From assembly GCA_009702205.1 (NCBI GenBank), contig WLIM01000028.1, positions 1 to 10,308 on the forward strand: a DNA stretch of 10,308 nt, written 5' to 3'. The translations under genes were made by a program, and so were the position numbers. Position 1 is the first letter of the stretch, and every line of letters begins with the position of its first letter. The DNA is from Actinomycetota bacterium (GTDB taxonomy: Bacteria; Actinomycetota; Actinomycetes; Nanopelagicales; Nanopelagicaceae). Shown here piece after piece: positions 1 through 8,124 of the stretch. Below the pieces are notes generated by a model. The model saw only the letters and a list, made by a program, of their open reading frames with translations. It was not told where the DNA came from and did not search any database.

Positions 1-194
1 ATAGGTGCAAGAGAGACGATTTCAGATGTAATTCCGTGAATATTTGAGTTTGAAATATCTCGTTCGGGATTAATAAGAGTTTCCCACTCTTGAATTATTT
101 CATTTCCATCAACTAGAACTATTCCGATTTCAATAATTCGATCTGTTTTTCCAAACCCAGTTGTCTCCGTATCGACTACTGCAAATCTATTCAT
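1..194 (-). CDS. DnaQ-like DEDDh 3'-5' exonuclease, N-terminal part (runs off left edge)
   Basis: The first 64 codons are visible, starting MNRFAVVDTETTGFG at an ATG at 194-192; the rest lies beyond the left edge. The DTETTG segment (residues 8-13) is the ExoI motif of the RNase T/DnaQ exonuclease superfamily, with D8 and E10 as the expected metal ligands. IIEIGIVLVDG and the later NIHGIT segment also fit the family. Members include the proofreading epsilon subunit of DNA polymerase III and stand-alone exonucleases. The ExoII and ExoIII motifs are outside the window, so the two cannot be told apart. The gene lies 62 bases downstream of the histidine phosphatase and may have its own start site, because a TATTTT hexamer sits 6 bases before the ATG and no Shine-Dalgarno sequence is visible. 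The family call is confident; the specific role is not. Confidence 0.85.
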   Translation of the reverse strand, partial: MNRFAVVDTETTGFGKTDRIIEIGIVLVDGNEIIQEWETLINPERDISNSNIHGITSEIVSLAP

Positions 195-200
195 GCGGTA

Positions 201-206
201 AAAATA
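201..206 (-). promoter_or_regulatory. Candidate -10 box for the exonuclease gene (leaderless start)
   Basis: Read on the minus strand, TATTTT is followed by TACCGC and then the ATG at 194, so transcription could begin at or next to the start codon. No convincing -35 box is seen. A 6-bp inverted repeat (GCGGTA at 195-200, TACCGC at 212-217) brackets the hexamer. This is pattern matching only; the same spacing recurs before several other starts in the window. Confidence 0.3.
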
Positions 207-256
207 TCTAATACCGCCGACAAATGTAAGTTCTCGTAACTAAGTGAGCGCTTGCC

Positions 257-910
257 CTAAGCCGATTCATTGCCAAAGACCGGCTCTGGTATCGAGCCCG
301 CGTTATGTTCGACCAGAGTCCAACCTGTTGTAATAAAGGTATTTGGCTCAATCACAGACCACGAAGCGTTGGAGAGCCCGCCTAAAGTCGCCCACTTTTC
401 AAAAGGCATTTCTAAAATCGATCCGAGAAGTGCGCGAGACGTTCCTCCGTGAGTTACAAAAATAATTGTTCCAGATGCTTCAGCAATTCCACGATCGACT
501 GCGGCACGTGCACGTTTTGCAACTTCAGTTCGAGATTCACCAATCTCGCCAGCCTTCACATCGCCGCCGAACATCCACTGCTTAAATCTTTCGCCATCTT
601 CTTCACGATTTTGTGCGCCAGTCTTTCCTTCCCAATTTCCGCCATTTGTCTCGCGCAAATCAGGGTCGATCTCTAGTTTAATTCCAGTTAAATCAACAAG
701 TGCTTGCGCAGTTTGTTTTGCTCGGATTAAGTCACTTGAAATGATTCGACTTGGATTCATTCCAGCTAAAACTTTTGCGGCATGTCCAACTTGATAAAGC
801 CCAACTTGATTTAGTGGGATATCAGAGTGACCTTGGTAGCGATTTTCAACATTCCAATCAGTCTGGCCATGTCGCCAGAGAACGATTCGAAGTTTAGATT
901 TTTCGCTCAT
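257..910 (-). CDS. Histidine phosphatase family protein (phosphoglycerate mutase-like), possible glucosyl-3-phosphoglycerate phosphatase
   Basis: This 217-residue protein belongs to the histidine phosphatase superfamily. It has the RHGQT signature at residues 13-17, with H14 as the expected phospho-acceptor. It also has the R63 region (SSDLIRAKQTA), E87 in LRETNGGNWEG as the likely proton donor, and H154 in VTHGG as the second catalytic histidine. All core residues are present and the length is normal for a cytoplasmic branch member. It follows rsfS with 5 bases between them, completing the nadD-rsfS-phosphatase trio. From memory, the third gene of this trio in M. tuberculosis (Rv2419c) is the glucosyl-3-phosphoglycerate phosphatase GpgP, used in methylglucose lipopolysaccharide synthesis. 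Carrying that role over is inference from position; substrate specificity in this family cannot be read from motifs. A phosphoglycerate mutase or other phosphomonoesterase role remains possible. Confidence 0.9.
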   Translation of the reverse strand: MSEKSKLRIVLWRHGQTDWNVENRYQGHSDIPLNQVGLYQVGHAAKVLAGMNPSRIISSDLIRAKQTAQALVDLTGIKLEIDPDLRETNGGNWEGKTGAQNREEDGERFKQWMFGGDVKAGEIGESRTEVAKRARAAVDRGIAEASGTIIFVTHGGTSRALLGSILEMPFEKWATLGGLSNASWSVIEPNTFITTGWTLVEHNAGSIPEPVFGNESA

Positions 911-915
911 TTAAA

Positions 916-1278
916 CTATCTCGCTTCAGATACCGCAAGTGGAATACGAGGGCAATCATTCCAGAGTCGATCAAGCATGTAATAGTTGCGAAGTTCTTGG
1001 CTCTGAATATGAACAACTAGATCAGAGTAATCAAGAAGTATCCACTGGCCTTTTCCTTCGCGGCGAATCGGTTTTTCACCTATCTCTGCCATCGCCTTAA
1101 AGACCCCATCAGCAATCGCATCAACCTGAACTTCATTAGATCCTGTTGCAATTAAAAATACCTCTGAAAGAACCATTTGTTCTGTCATATCAATTGCGAT
1201 GATATCTACGCCGAGTTTTTCAGCAATTGCTTCTGCTGCTACTTGTGCCAGATTAATAACACTCTTACCTGCTGCCAT
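916..1278 (-). CDS. rsfS: Ribosomal silencing factor RsfS
   Basis: The protein has 120 residues, the usual length of the RsfS/DUF143 (Iojap-like) family. In this family the protein binds ribosomal protein uL14 on the large subunit and blocks subunit joining when nutrients are short. The family pattern is clear: EKLGVDIIAIDM (20-31), LSEVFLIATGSNEVQVDAIAD (38-57), W79 in GKGQWILLDYSDLVVH (76-90), and RNYYMLDRLW (97-106). The ATG at 1278 is preceded by AGAGG with a 5-base gap (1284-1288), a reasonable ribosome binding site lying inside the end of nadD. The gene overlaps the nadD 3' end by 14 bases in another frame, which implies translational coupling, and ends 5 bases before the histidine phosphatase. 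The nadD-rsfS pair is conserved across many bacteria and supports the call. Confidence 0.95.
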   Translation of the reverse strand: MAAGKSVINLAQVAAEAIAEKLGVDIIAIDMTEQMVLSEVFLIATGSNEVQVDAIADGVFKAMAEIGEKPIRREGKGQWILLDYSDLVVHIQSQELRNYYMLDRLWNDCPRIPLAVSEAR

Positions 1279-1834
1279 ATAGGCCTCTATCTTTTATATA
1301 TTTAAGCACGGAAGGAGAGATTGTTTCTGGAGTTTTTCCATTGGCAAAATCTTCACGGATTTGGGTCGCACTAATATCTAGCGCCGTTATTTCTAACTCT
1401 TTAAATTCAGATGGAATTGCACCTGGCCGTTTAATTACTAAAATCTCGGCTTGCTTCTTAACATCATCGCTGCGCTTCCACTTGTGGAAAGTTGCGGCGG
1501 CATCAGTTCCTAAAATTAGCGTGAACTCATCTTTCGGAAAAAATGCGCGAAGTGATTGCAAAGTATCAAAGGTATAGGTCGCACCTTTTCGAGATGTTTC
1601 AATATCTAGGACTACAACTTTTTCTTGTAAATCTTCAGATAAATCTTCAAGGGCTTTGCTGCACATTTCCAAGCGTTCCCCTGGAGTCGCGACCGGTTTA
1701 GTAGGGCGCAGATATGGGTCGCCAGTAGGAATCAACATTATTTGATCAAATTTTTTAGCGAGAGCTTCAATTACATGAAGGTGGCCAAGATGAGGTGGAT
1801 CGAATGTCCCACCAAGAATTCCTACTTTAGAGAT
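1265..1834 (-). CDS. nadD: Nicotinate-nucleotide adenylyltransferase NadD (non-canonical start)
   Basis: NadD joins nicotinate mononucleotide and ATP to form deamido-NAD, a step in NAD+ synthesis. The reading frame contains the nucleotidyltransferase signature GGTFDPPHLGH, with the HxGH motif at residues 15-18 of the version given here. It also has TYTFDTL (86-92), LGTDAA (from 108) and the C-terminal ISATQIR motif (154-160). The first ATG in frame, at 1738, lies 32 residues downstream of the expected N-terminus and would remove the HxGH catalytic motif, so it cannot give a working enzyme. The frame is closed upstream by a TAG, and no ATG, GTG or TTG exists between that stop and the signature. 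The remaining candidates are ATC at 1834 (giving M-SKVGILGGTFDPPH, 189 residues) and ATT at 1843 (192 residues, overlapping the upstream gene's TAA by one base). I chose ATC because the result looks most like the family. A base error is also possible. Confidence 0.85.
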   Translation of the reverse strand: MSKVGILGGTFDPPHLGHLHVIEALAKKFDQIMLIPTGDPYLRPTKPVATPGERLEMCSKALEDLSEDLQEKVVVLDIETSRKGATYTFDTLQSLRAFFPKDEFTLILGTDAAATFHKWKRSDDVKKQAEILVIKRPGAIPSEFKELEITALDISATQIREDFANGKTPETISPSVLKYIKDRGLYGSR

Positions 1835-1846
1835 GGGATTAATCCC
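1835..1846. repeat. Perfect 12-bp palindrome at the ORF39-nadD junction
   Basis: GGGATTAATCCC is fully self-complementary. It contains the TAA stop of the small membrane protein gene (1841-1839) and the alternative ATT start of nadD (1843-1841), and it ends one base before the ATC start candidate. In RNA it could fold into a GGGA/UCCC stem with a UUAA loop directly before the initiation codon. Whether it has a function is unknown. Confidence 0.5.
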
Positions 1847-1958
1847 GATCTATGCGGAGTGTTAAATAAAGTAAAAGCGACAAGATGCCAAAGGCAAATA
1901 GCCCAAAGAAAATTGGTGGTGCTGAAAGTTCACGAACGGTTTCGGAATGCAAAATCAT
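1839..1958 (-). CDS. Small single-pass membrane protein of unknown function between ligA and nadD
   Basis: I do not recognise a named family. The 39-residue product starts MILHSETVRELSAPP, followed by a strongly hydrophobic segment at about residues 16-34 (IFFGLFAFGILSLLLYLTL) and a charged tail, RIDRD. This suggests one membrane helix; the positive residue after the helix is followed by acidic ones, so orientation is unclear. I chose the ATG at 1958 because it lies 10 bases after the ligA stop; a longer frame from 2021 would overlap ligA and begins with sequence that is just ligA read out of frame. The gene ends 4 bases before the proposed nadD start, so nadD translation may depend on it. 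I recall similar short proteins with a PP-x-x-FG-x-x-AF pattern upstream of nadD in other actinobacteria, but I cannot verify that here. Confidence 0.65.
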   Translation of the reverse strand: MILHSETVRELSAPPIFFGLFAFGILSLLLYLTLRIDRD

Positions 1959-1968
1959 AGGTAGAACT

Positions 1969-4017
<2,049 letters not shown>

Positions 4018-4020
<3 letters not shown>

Positions 4021-5094
4021 TTCGGTATGTGCGACAGTCGCAGAACCGACAACCCGATCGCCGTCGTAAATAACTAGACCTTGGCCCGCAGCCAAACCAA
4101 ATAGTGGCTCATCTAAATCAACTTTAATTTCACTTCCGGTTTGTAGATATGTGCAGGCAAGCGGTGAACCATGTGCTCGAACCTGAGCAAAGCCACGAAA
4201 CTCAGCATTTTCCGTAGGTGTTGGGCCGCACCAGATTGGGCGATCCCCAACAATTTTTGTTACAGCCAACGCTTCATGACTTCCAACTACAACGGTATTT
4301 GTTTTTGGTTCAATCTTTAAAACATATCTTGGTTCCCCGCCCGCAGCTGGAATTGTTATTCCAAGTCCGCGACGTTGCCCAATTGTGTAGGTGTAAGCAC
4401 CTTTATGTTCACCTAACTTCGTTCCCGCTTCATCAACTATTGGGCCAACATCACTTCCCAATCGATCGCGAAGCCATCCAGCATTATCTCCTGATGGCAC
4501 AAAACAAATATCGTGGCTATCGGGTTTATTGGCGACATACAAACCGCGACGTTTAGCTTCTACACGCACCTGATCTTTAACGGTATCGCCCAATGGAAAA
4601 TGTGCGCCCGCTAGTTGTTCAGTATTTAAAACCGCAAGAACATAAGACTGATCTTTTCCAGGGTCTACTGCGCGATGCATTACGCGCCCAAGTGGGGTTT
4701 CCTGCATTTGCGCATAGTGTCCAGTGATTACGCCATCGAAACCCAAACCTTTTGCGCGATCTAATACTGCGGCGAATTTAATTTTTTCATTACAACGAAG
4801 ACATGGGTTTGGAGTTCGACCATCTGCATATTCGGATAAGAAATTCTCTACAACGCCATCATGAAATTCTTCTGCCATATCCCAAATGTAAAATGGAATT
4901 CCAATCACATCTGCAGCGCGTCTGGCATCATGTGAATCTTCAATCGTGCAACAGCCACGAGCGCCTGAACGATATTTTTGCGGATTGCTTGAGAGCGCCA
5001 AGTGGACACCGATGACTTCATGCCCGGCTTCTACTGCACGCGCAGCCGCAACTGCAGAATCAACGCCACCGCTCATTGCCGCAATAAGTTTCAT
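4018..5094 (-). CDS. mnmA: tRNA-specific 2-thiouridylase MnmA
   Basis: MnmA adenylates uridine 34 of the tRNAs for Lys, Glu and Gln and replaces its 2-oxygen with sulfur. The 358-residue protein has the PP-loop SGGVDS at residues 8-13 for ATP binding. Its two catalytic cysteines are C98, in NPCLRCN, and C197, in [22 protein letters not shown] (47-62), TGHYAQ (124-129), KDQSYVL (147-153) and [10 protein letters not shown] (236-245) are also typical, and the C-terminal beta-barrel region is complete. The ATG overlaps the stop codon of the upstream cysteine desulfurase by one base (TAATG), so the two are probably translationally coupled. This fits a sulfur relay in which the desulfurase persulfide supplies MnmA. 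I noticed no intermediate TusA-like carrier gene nearby. Confidence 0.97.
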
Positions 5095-6254
5095 TATTTC
5101 AACCCACTCACAACAAAAGCGTTTCGAGCTCGTTCAACAACGCTAGGCATAACTGCAAGAACTTGATCTATCTCAGCTTTTGTATTGGTGGTTCCAATTG
5201 AGATGCGCAGTGAAGCATCTGCATCACTTTCGCTAAGTCCCAACGCTACTAATACATGACTTGGTCGTGGAACTCCTGCACTACAAGCAGATCCAGCAGA
5301 AGCACTAATGCCTTCAGTATCTAGCAAAAGCAGTAGTGCATCGCTCTCGGTTCCAGGAAACGTTGCATTAACAATTCCTGGAAGCGCAGGATCAATTACC
5401 GAATTTATTGAAACATCCGGCACAGATTTTTTGAGACCTTCAATGAAATAGTCACGTAGTTCGCGCACTCTTGCGAAATTGGCTTCGCGGTTTGCAATCG
5501 CAAATTCACTTGCGGCAGCGAAGGCGACAATTGCTGGTGCATTTAACGTCCCACTTCGAATTTCGCGCTCTTGACCGCCGCCGTGCAAAATTGGAGTTAA
5601 ATCTAAACCGCGCCTTAAAATTAGAGCGGCAATTCCAAGCGGTCCCCCAACTTTGTGGGCGCTTATGGTTGCGGCAGTTACGCCCAATTTTTCGAAATCA
5701 AAATCAACTTTGCCAAAGCTCTGAACGGCATCGGTATGAACTGGGATATCGCCAGCAATTTTGACCACTTCTGCAATTGGCTGGATTGAACCTAACTCGT
5801 TATTCGAATGCATAATGCTTATTACAGCAATTTCATTACCTCTTGTGGCAACTATGTTCTTCAAAAAATCTAAATCAATTACGCCAGCTTTTGTAATTGG
5901 AACTAAAACTTGCTCTGCGCCTTCATGTTCTACTAGCCATTCCACTGGATCCAAAATTGCATGGTGCTCGAAGGCTGAAGTAACAATGACATTGCGCGTT
6001 GGCGATTGCCAGAAAAAGCCTTTGATTGCCAAGTTATTTGCTTCAGTGCCGGATCCGGTAAAAATAATCTCTGATGGATTTGCATTTATGAGTTCGGATA
6101 ATTTGTGGCGCGCATCTTCAACATCTTTGCGGACGGCGCGACCTGGATTGTGAACACTTGATGCATTTCCAAGCTTGCGCATTTGGGCATTTAACGCCGC
6201 AATAGCAGCATCATTGATCGGAGCAGTTGCCGCATGATCAAGATAAATAGCCAT
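5094..6254 (-). CDS. iscS: Cysteine desulfurase (NifS/IscS-type, class V aminotransferase fold)
   Basis: This 386-residue PLP enzyme converts cysteine to alanine and a protein-bound persulfide. The N-terminal YLDHAATAP (4-12) and [11 protein letters not shown] (29-39) are typical of the NifS/IscS branch. H97 in FEHHAI matches the histidine that stacks on PLP; D175 and Q178 in HTDAVQ contact the cofactor; K201 in SAHKVGGP is the Schiff-base lysine; C324 in SAGSACSAG is the persulfide cysteine. Its 1-base overlap with mnmA points to tRNA thiolation as at least one role; supply of iron-sulfur clusters is also possible. The symbol rests on the branch and on remembered synteny with M. tuberculosis Rv3025c, so it is less certain than the function. 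The ATG at 6254 has no clear ribosome binding site but has a TATCCT hexamer 6 bases upstream, suggesting an internal leaderless promoter. Confidence 0.95.
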   Translation of the reverse strand: MAIYLDHAATAPINDAAIAALNAQMRKLGNASSVHNPGRAVRKDVEDARHKLSELINANPSEIIFTGSGTEANNLAIKGFFWQSPTRNVIVTSAFEHHAILDPVEWLVEHEGAEQVLVPITKAGVIDLDFLKNIVATRGNEIAVISIMHSNNELGSIQPIAEVVKIAGDIPVHTDAVQSFGKVDFDFEKLGVTAATISAHKVGGPLGIAALILRRGLDLTPILHGGGQEREIRSGTLNAPAIVAFAAASEFAIANREANFARVRELRDYFIEGLKKSVPDVSINSVIDPALPGIVNATFPGTESDALLLLLDTEGISASAGSACSAGVPRPSHVLVALGLSESDADASLRISIGTTNTKAEIDQVLAVMPSVVERARNAFVVSGLK

Positions 6255-6260
6255 GCGCCA

Positions 6261-6266
6261 AGGATA
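6261..6266 (-). promoter_or_regulatory. Candidate -10 box for the cysteine desulfurase gene (internal promoter)
   Basis: TATCCT on the minus strand fits TAnnnT and is followed by TGGCGC and the ATG at 6254, which would place the transcription start on the start codon. It lies in the 26-base gap after etfA, partly inside a small palindrome (TAACT-A-AGTTA, 6265-6275). No good -35 box is visible. Confidence 0.35.
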
Positions 6267-6280
6267 ACTAAGTTAAGTGG

Positions 6281-7219
6281 CTACGCCTTCTTGGCGGCTA
6301 TCGCCGTCGTAGCTTGTGGCAATACGTTGAATAAATCACCGATTACCCCGTAATCAGCCAATTCAAATATAGGTGCCTCTGGGTCTTTATTGATAGCGAC
6401 GATCATTTTGCTGGTCTGCATTCCCGCGCGATGTTGAATCGCACCAGAAATTCCGCAGGCTACATAAAGTTGAGGACTAACTGTTTTTCCAGTCTGACCA
6501 ACTTGATGTGTATGTGGATACCAGCCAGCATCAGTTGCGGCGCGAGATGCACCTACTGCTGCGCCAAGTACATCGGCCAAAGCTTCGACAGGTTTGAAAT
6601 CACCATTTGTTCCGCGACCACCAGATACGACGATTGATGCTTCAGTAAGTTCTGGGCGCCCACCTTTAACTGCGGGTTGGGTTGAAGTTACTACTCCGAG
6701 TTTTGCGGATTCTGAAATAGTTGGCGTGAATTCTTCGCTTGTTGGCGTTTGGCTTCCCGCAACAGGTTCAATTGAATTTGATCTAAGTGTCACGATGCTT
6801 GTTCCGTGAGTTACCGCGGCGTGAACCGTTGTAGAACCACCGAATACCGCTTGTGTTGTCACAAGGTCTGAATCAATTGATGTGGCATCTGTGATAATTC
6901 CAGAATTAGTAGCAACCGCTAATCGACCTGCAATCTCTTTACCTTTTGAACTAGAGGTGATTAGAACTGCTGATGCTGATTTACTTGAAACTAATTGCGC
7001 AAGACTTTGTGCAATTGGGCCAGGTGAAAACTTTGCAACATCTAGACCATTGCAAACAATTACATTATCAATGGCATAAGCGCTTAATTGCGAGACAAGA
7101 GCAACATCAAAAACAACTGCGTTTACCTTTCCAATTGCTTTTCCAAAAGTTGCAAGTTCGCCTGTTGATTTTGAGACTTTGCCATCAACAGCGTCGACAA
7201 GAATTAATACTTCACTCAT
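6281..7219 (-). CDS. etfA: Electron transfer flavoprotein subunit alpha
   Basis: EtfA carries the FAD of the heterodimeric electron-transfer flavoprotein, which moves electrons from acyl-CoA and related dehydrogenases towards the quinone pool. The C-terminal FAD domain (about 190-312) is clear: SGGRG (199-203), [11 protein letters not shown] (223-233), [11 protein letters not shown] (239-249), [13 protein letters not shown] (251-263) and [21 protein letters not shown] (277-297). The N-terminal domain ([14 protein letters not shown]) is more variable but of normal length. The product has 312 residues from the ATG at 7219, which overlaps the etfB TGA by one base (TGATG). A TTG one codon further upstream is also in frame, but the ATG is preferred. 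The gene is coupled to etfB and followed after 26 bases by the cysteine desulfurase. Confidence 0.97.
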   Translation of the reverse strand: MSEVLILVDAVDGKVSKSTGELATFGKAIGKVNAVVFDVALVSQLSAYAIDNVIVCNGLDVAKFSPGPIAQSLAQLVSSKSASAVLITSSSKGKEIAGRLAVATNSGIITDATSIDSDLVTTQAVFGGSTTVHAAVTHGTSIVTLRSNSIEPVAGSQTPTSEEFTPTISESAKLGVVTSTQPAVKGGRPELTEASIVVSGGRGTNGDFKPVEALADVLGAAVGASRAATDAGWYPHTHQVGQTGKTVSPQLYVACGISGAIQHRAGMQTSKMIVAINKDPEAPIFELADYGVIGDLFNVLPQATTAIAAKKA

Positions 7220-8028
7220 CAAATTACCCGCTTTTCTGCCAAGAAATCGACCAGTTTGGTGCCACCATCGCCGCCATCTTCAACTTTAATTCCCGAGCTA
7301 CGAGCTGGGCGCAAGACAGCATCTTTAACGTTTGACCAAGCCGCTTTGCTTCCAACTTGATCAGCCGATAGACCTACTTCACTAAGTGGTTTAACTGAAA
7401 TAGCTTTCTTCTTCGCCGCCATGATGCCTTTAAATGATGGGTATCTAGGTTCATTGATTTTTTCGATGACACTAACAACAGCTGGAAAGACTGCTTCCAT
7501 ATTTTCAATTCCAAACTCTGTTGATCTTGCAATAGTAACTTTTGATGTTGTCGGATCAACCGCAACCGAGCCAGCAAAGGTGAGTTGCGCCCATCCCAAT
7601 CGTTCGGCCAACATGGCTGGAACAACACTCATTCGAGCATCGGTGGATTCAGTTCCACAGAAAACTAAATCAAAACCACCATCCGCAATTACTTTGCTTA
7701 GAACTAAGGAAGTTGCGAGCGCATCTGATCCCGCAAATGCATCGTCGCAAATGTGAATCGCATCATCAGCGCCCATTGAAAGGCCTTTGCGAATCGCTTC
7801 CGTTGCGCGATCTGGACCCATTGAAATTAAAGTGATTGTGTGGCCACTACCTTCGCCAGCTTCTTTAGTTGGTGAATTTGCTTCAACAATTCGTAGCGCT
7901 TCTTCAATTGCATACTCATCTAAATCATTTAGAACCGCGTCAACATTTGCACGATCTAATACGCCGCCAGACATCTTCTTCTCGGCCCAAGAATCGGGAA
8001 CTTGTTTTACGCACACTGCGATTTTCAT
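7219..8028 (-). CDS. etfB: Electron transfer flavoprotein subunit beta
   Basis: EtfB is the AMP-binding partner of EtfA. From the ATG at 8028 the protein has 269 residues and begins [13 protein letters not shown], the standard family N-terminus. Other matching segments are [22 protein letters not shown] (71-92), FCGTESTD (123-130) and the EtfB signature [16 protein letters not shown] (193-208). A GTG six codons upstream (8046) is in frame, but the residues it would add are not family-like and it falls within an inverted repeat, so the ATG is preferred. No Shine-Dalgarno sequence precedes the ATG; a TAACAT hexamer lies 7 bases upstream, suggesting a leaderless transcript. This is the first gene of the minus-strand run and is divergent from fabD. 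Confidence 0.97.
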   Translation of the reverse strand: MKIAVCVKQVPDSWAEKKMSGGVLDRANVDAVLNDLDEYAIEEALRIVEANSPTKEAGEGSGHTITLISMGPDRATEAIRKGLSMGADDAIHICDDAFAGSDALATSLVLSKVIADGGFDLVFCGTESTDARMSVVPAMLAERLGWAQLTFAGSVAVDPTTSKVTIARSTEFGIENMEAVFPAVVSVIEKINEPRYPSFKGIMAAKKKAISVKPLSEVGLSADQVGSKAAWSNVKDAVLRPARSSGIKVEDGGDGGTKLVDFLAEKRVI

Positions 8029-8035
8029 AAGCCAG

Positions 8036-8041
8036 ATGTTA
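8036..8041 (-). promoter_or_regulatory. Candidate -10 box for etfB
   Basis: TAACAT on the minus strand fits TAnnnT and stands 7 bases before the etfB ATG. No matching -35 box is evident at 16-18 bases. The hexamer overlaps the inverted repeat at 8038-8053, so a protein bound there would be expected to block or alter initiation. Confidence 0.4.
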
Positions 8042-8053
8042 CTCACCAGTAAC
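8038..8053. promoter_or_regulatory. Inverted repeat 1 (GTTACT-CACC-AGTAAC), candidate operator of etfB
   Basis: Two perfect 6-bp arms flank a 4-base centre. The repeat overlaps the proposed etfB -10 box. Its core TACTCACCAGTA matches the second repeat at 8086-8097 in 10 of 12 positions. The regulator is unknown; a dimeric repressor of the TetR or a similar family would fit this geometry. Confidence 0.45.
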
Positions 8054-8084
8054 CAAATACGCCACTATCTAACGCTCAATTTGA

Positions 8085-8098
8085 ATACTCGGCAGTAT
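8085..8098. promoter_or_regulatory. Inverted repeat 2 (ATACT-CGGC-AGTAT), candidate operator of fabD
   Basis: Two perfect 5-bp arms flank a 4-base centre. The repeat covers the place where a -35 box of the fabD promoter would lie, relative to the TAAACT hexamer at 8113. It shares TACTCnnCAGTA with inverted repeat 1, whose centre is 46 bases away. Together the two sites suggest one regulator acting on both divergent units. Confidence 0.45.
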
Positions 8099-8112
8099 GC
8101 GTTACCGAACCT

Positions 8113-8118
8113 TAAACT
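8113..8118 (+). promoter_or_regulatory. Candidate -10 box for fabD
   Basis: TAAACT fits TAnnnT and is followed by TGCGCC and the GTG start codon at 8125, so a transcript beginning on the start codon is plausible. No ribosome binding site precedes the GTG, in keeping with leaderless translation. No clear -35 box is present; inverted repeat 2 occupies that position. Confidence 0.4.
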
Positions 8119-8124
8119 TGCGCC

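Noticed and set aside
237..245. TAACTAAGT shared between the gap upstream of the exonuclease and the gap upstream of the cysteine desulfurase (6265-6273)
   Set aside because: The two copies lie at different distances from their start codons (about 43 and 11 bases) and the match is short and AT-rich, so chance is the simpler reading.
211..256. Possible terminator between the histidine phosphatase and the exonuclease gene
   Set aside because: Only a four-base stem (AGTT/AACT) without GC support or a following T-run is present; it does not resemble an intrinsic terminator.
5761..6153. A 130-codon open frame on the plus strand, opposite the cysteine desulfurase
   Set aside because: The opposite strand encodes a complete desulfurase with all active-site residues; the antisense product resembles no family I know.
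8029..8046. GTG at 8046 as the etfB start
   Set aside because: It adds six residues before the standard [13 protein letters not shown]-terminus and lies inside the inverted repeat; the ATG at 8028 fits both the family and the -10 spacing.
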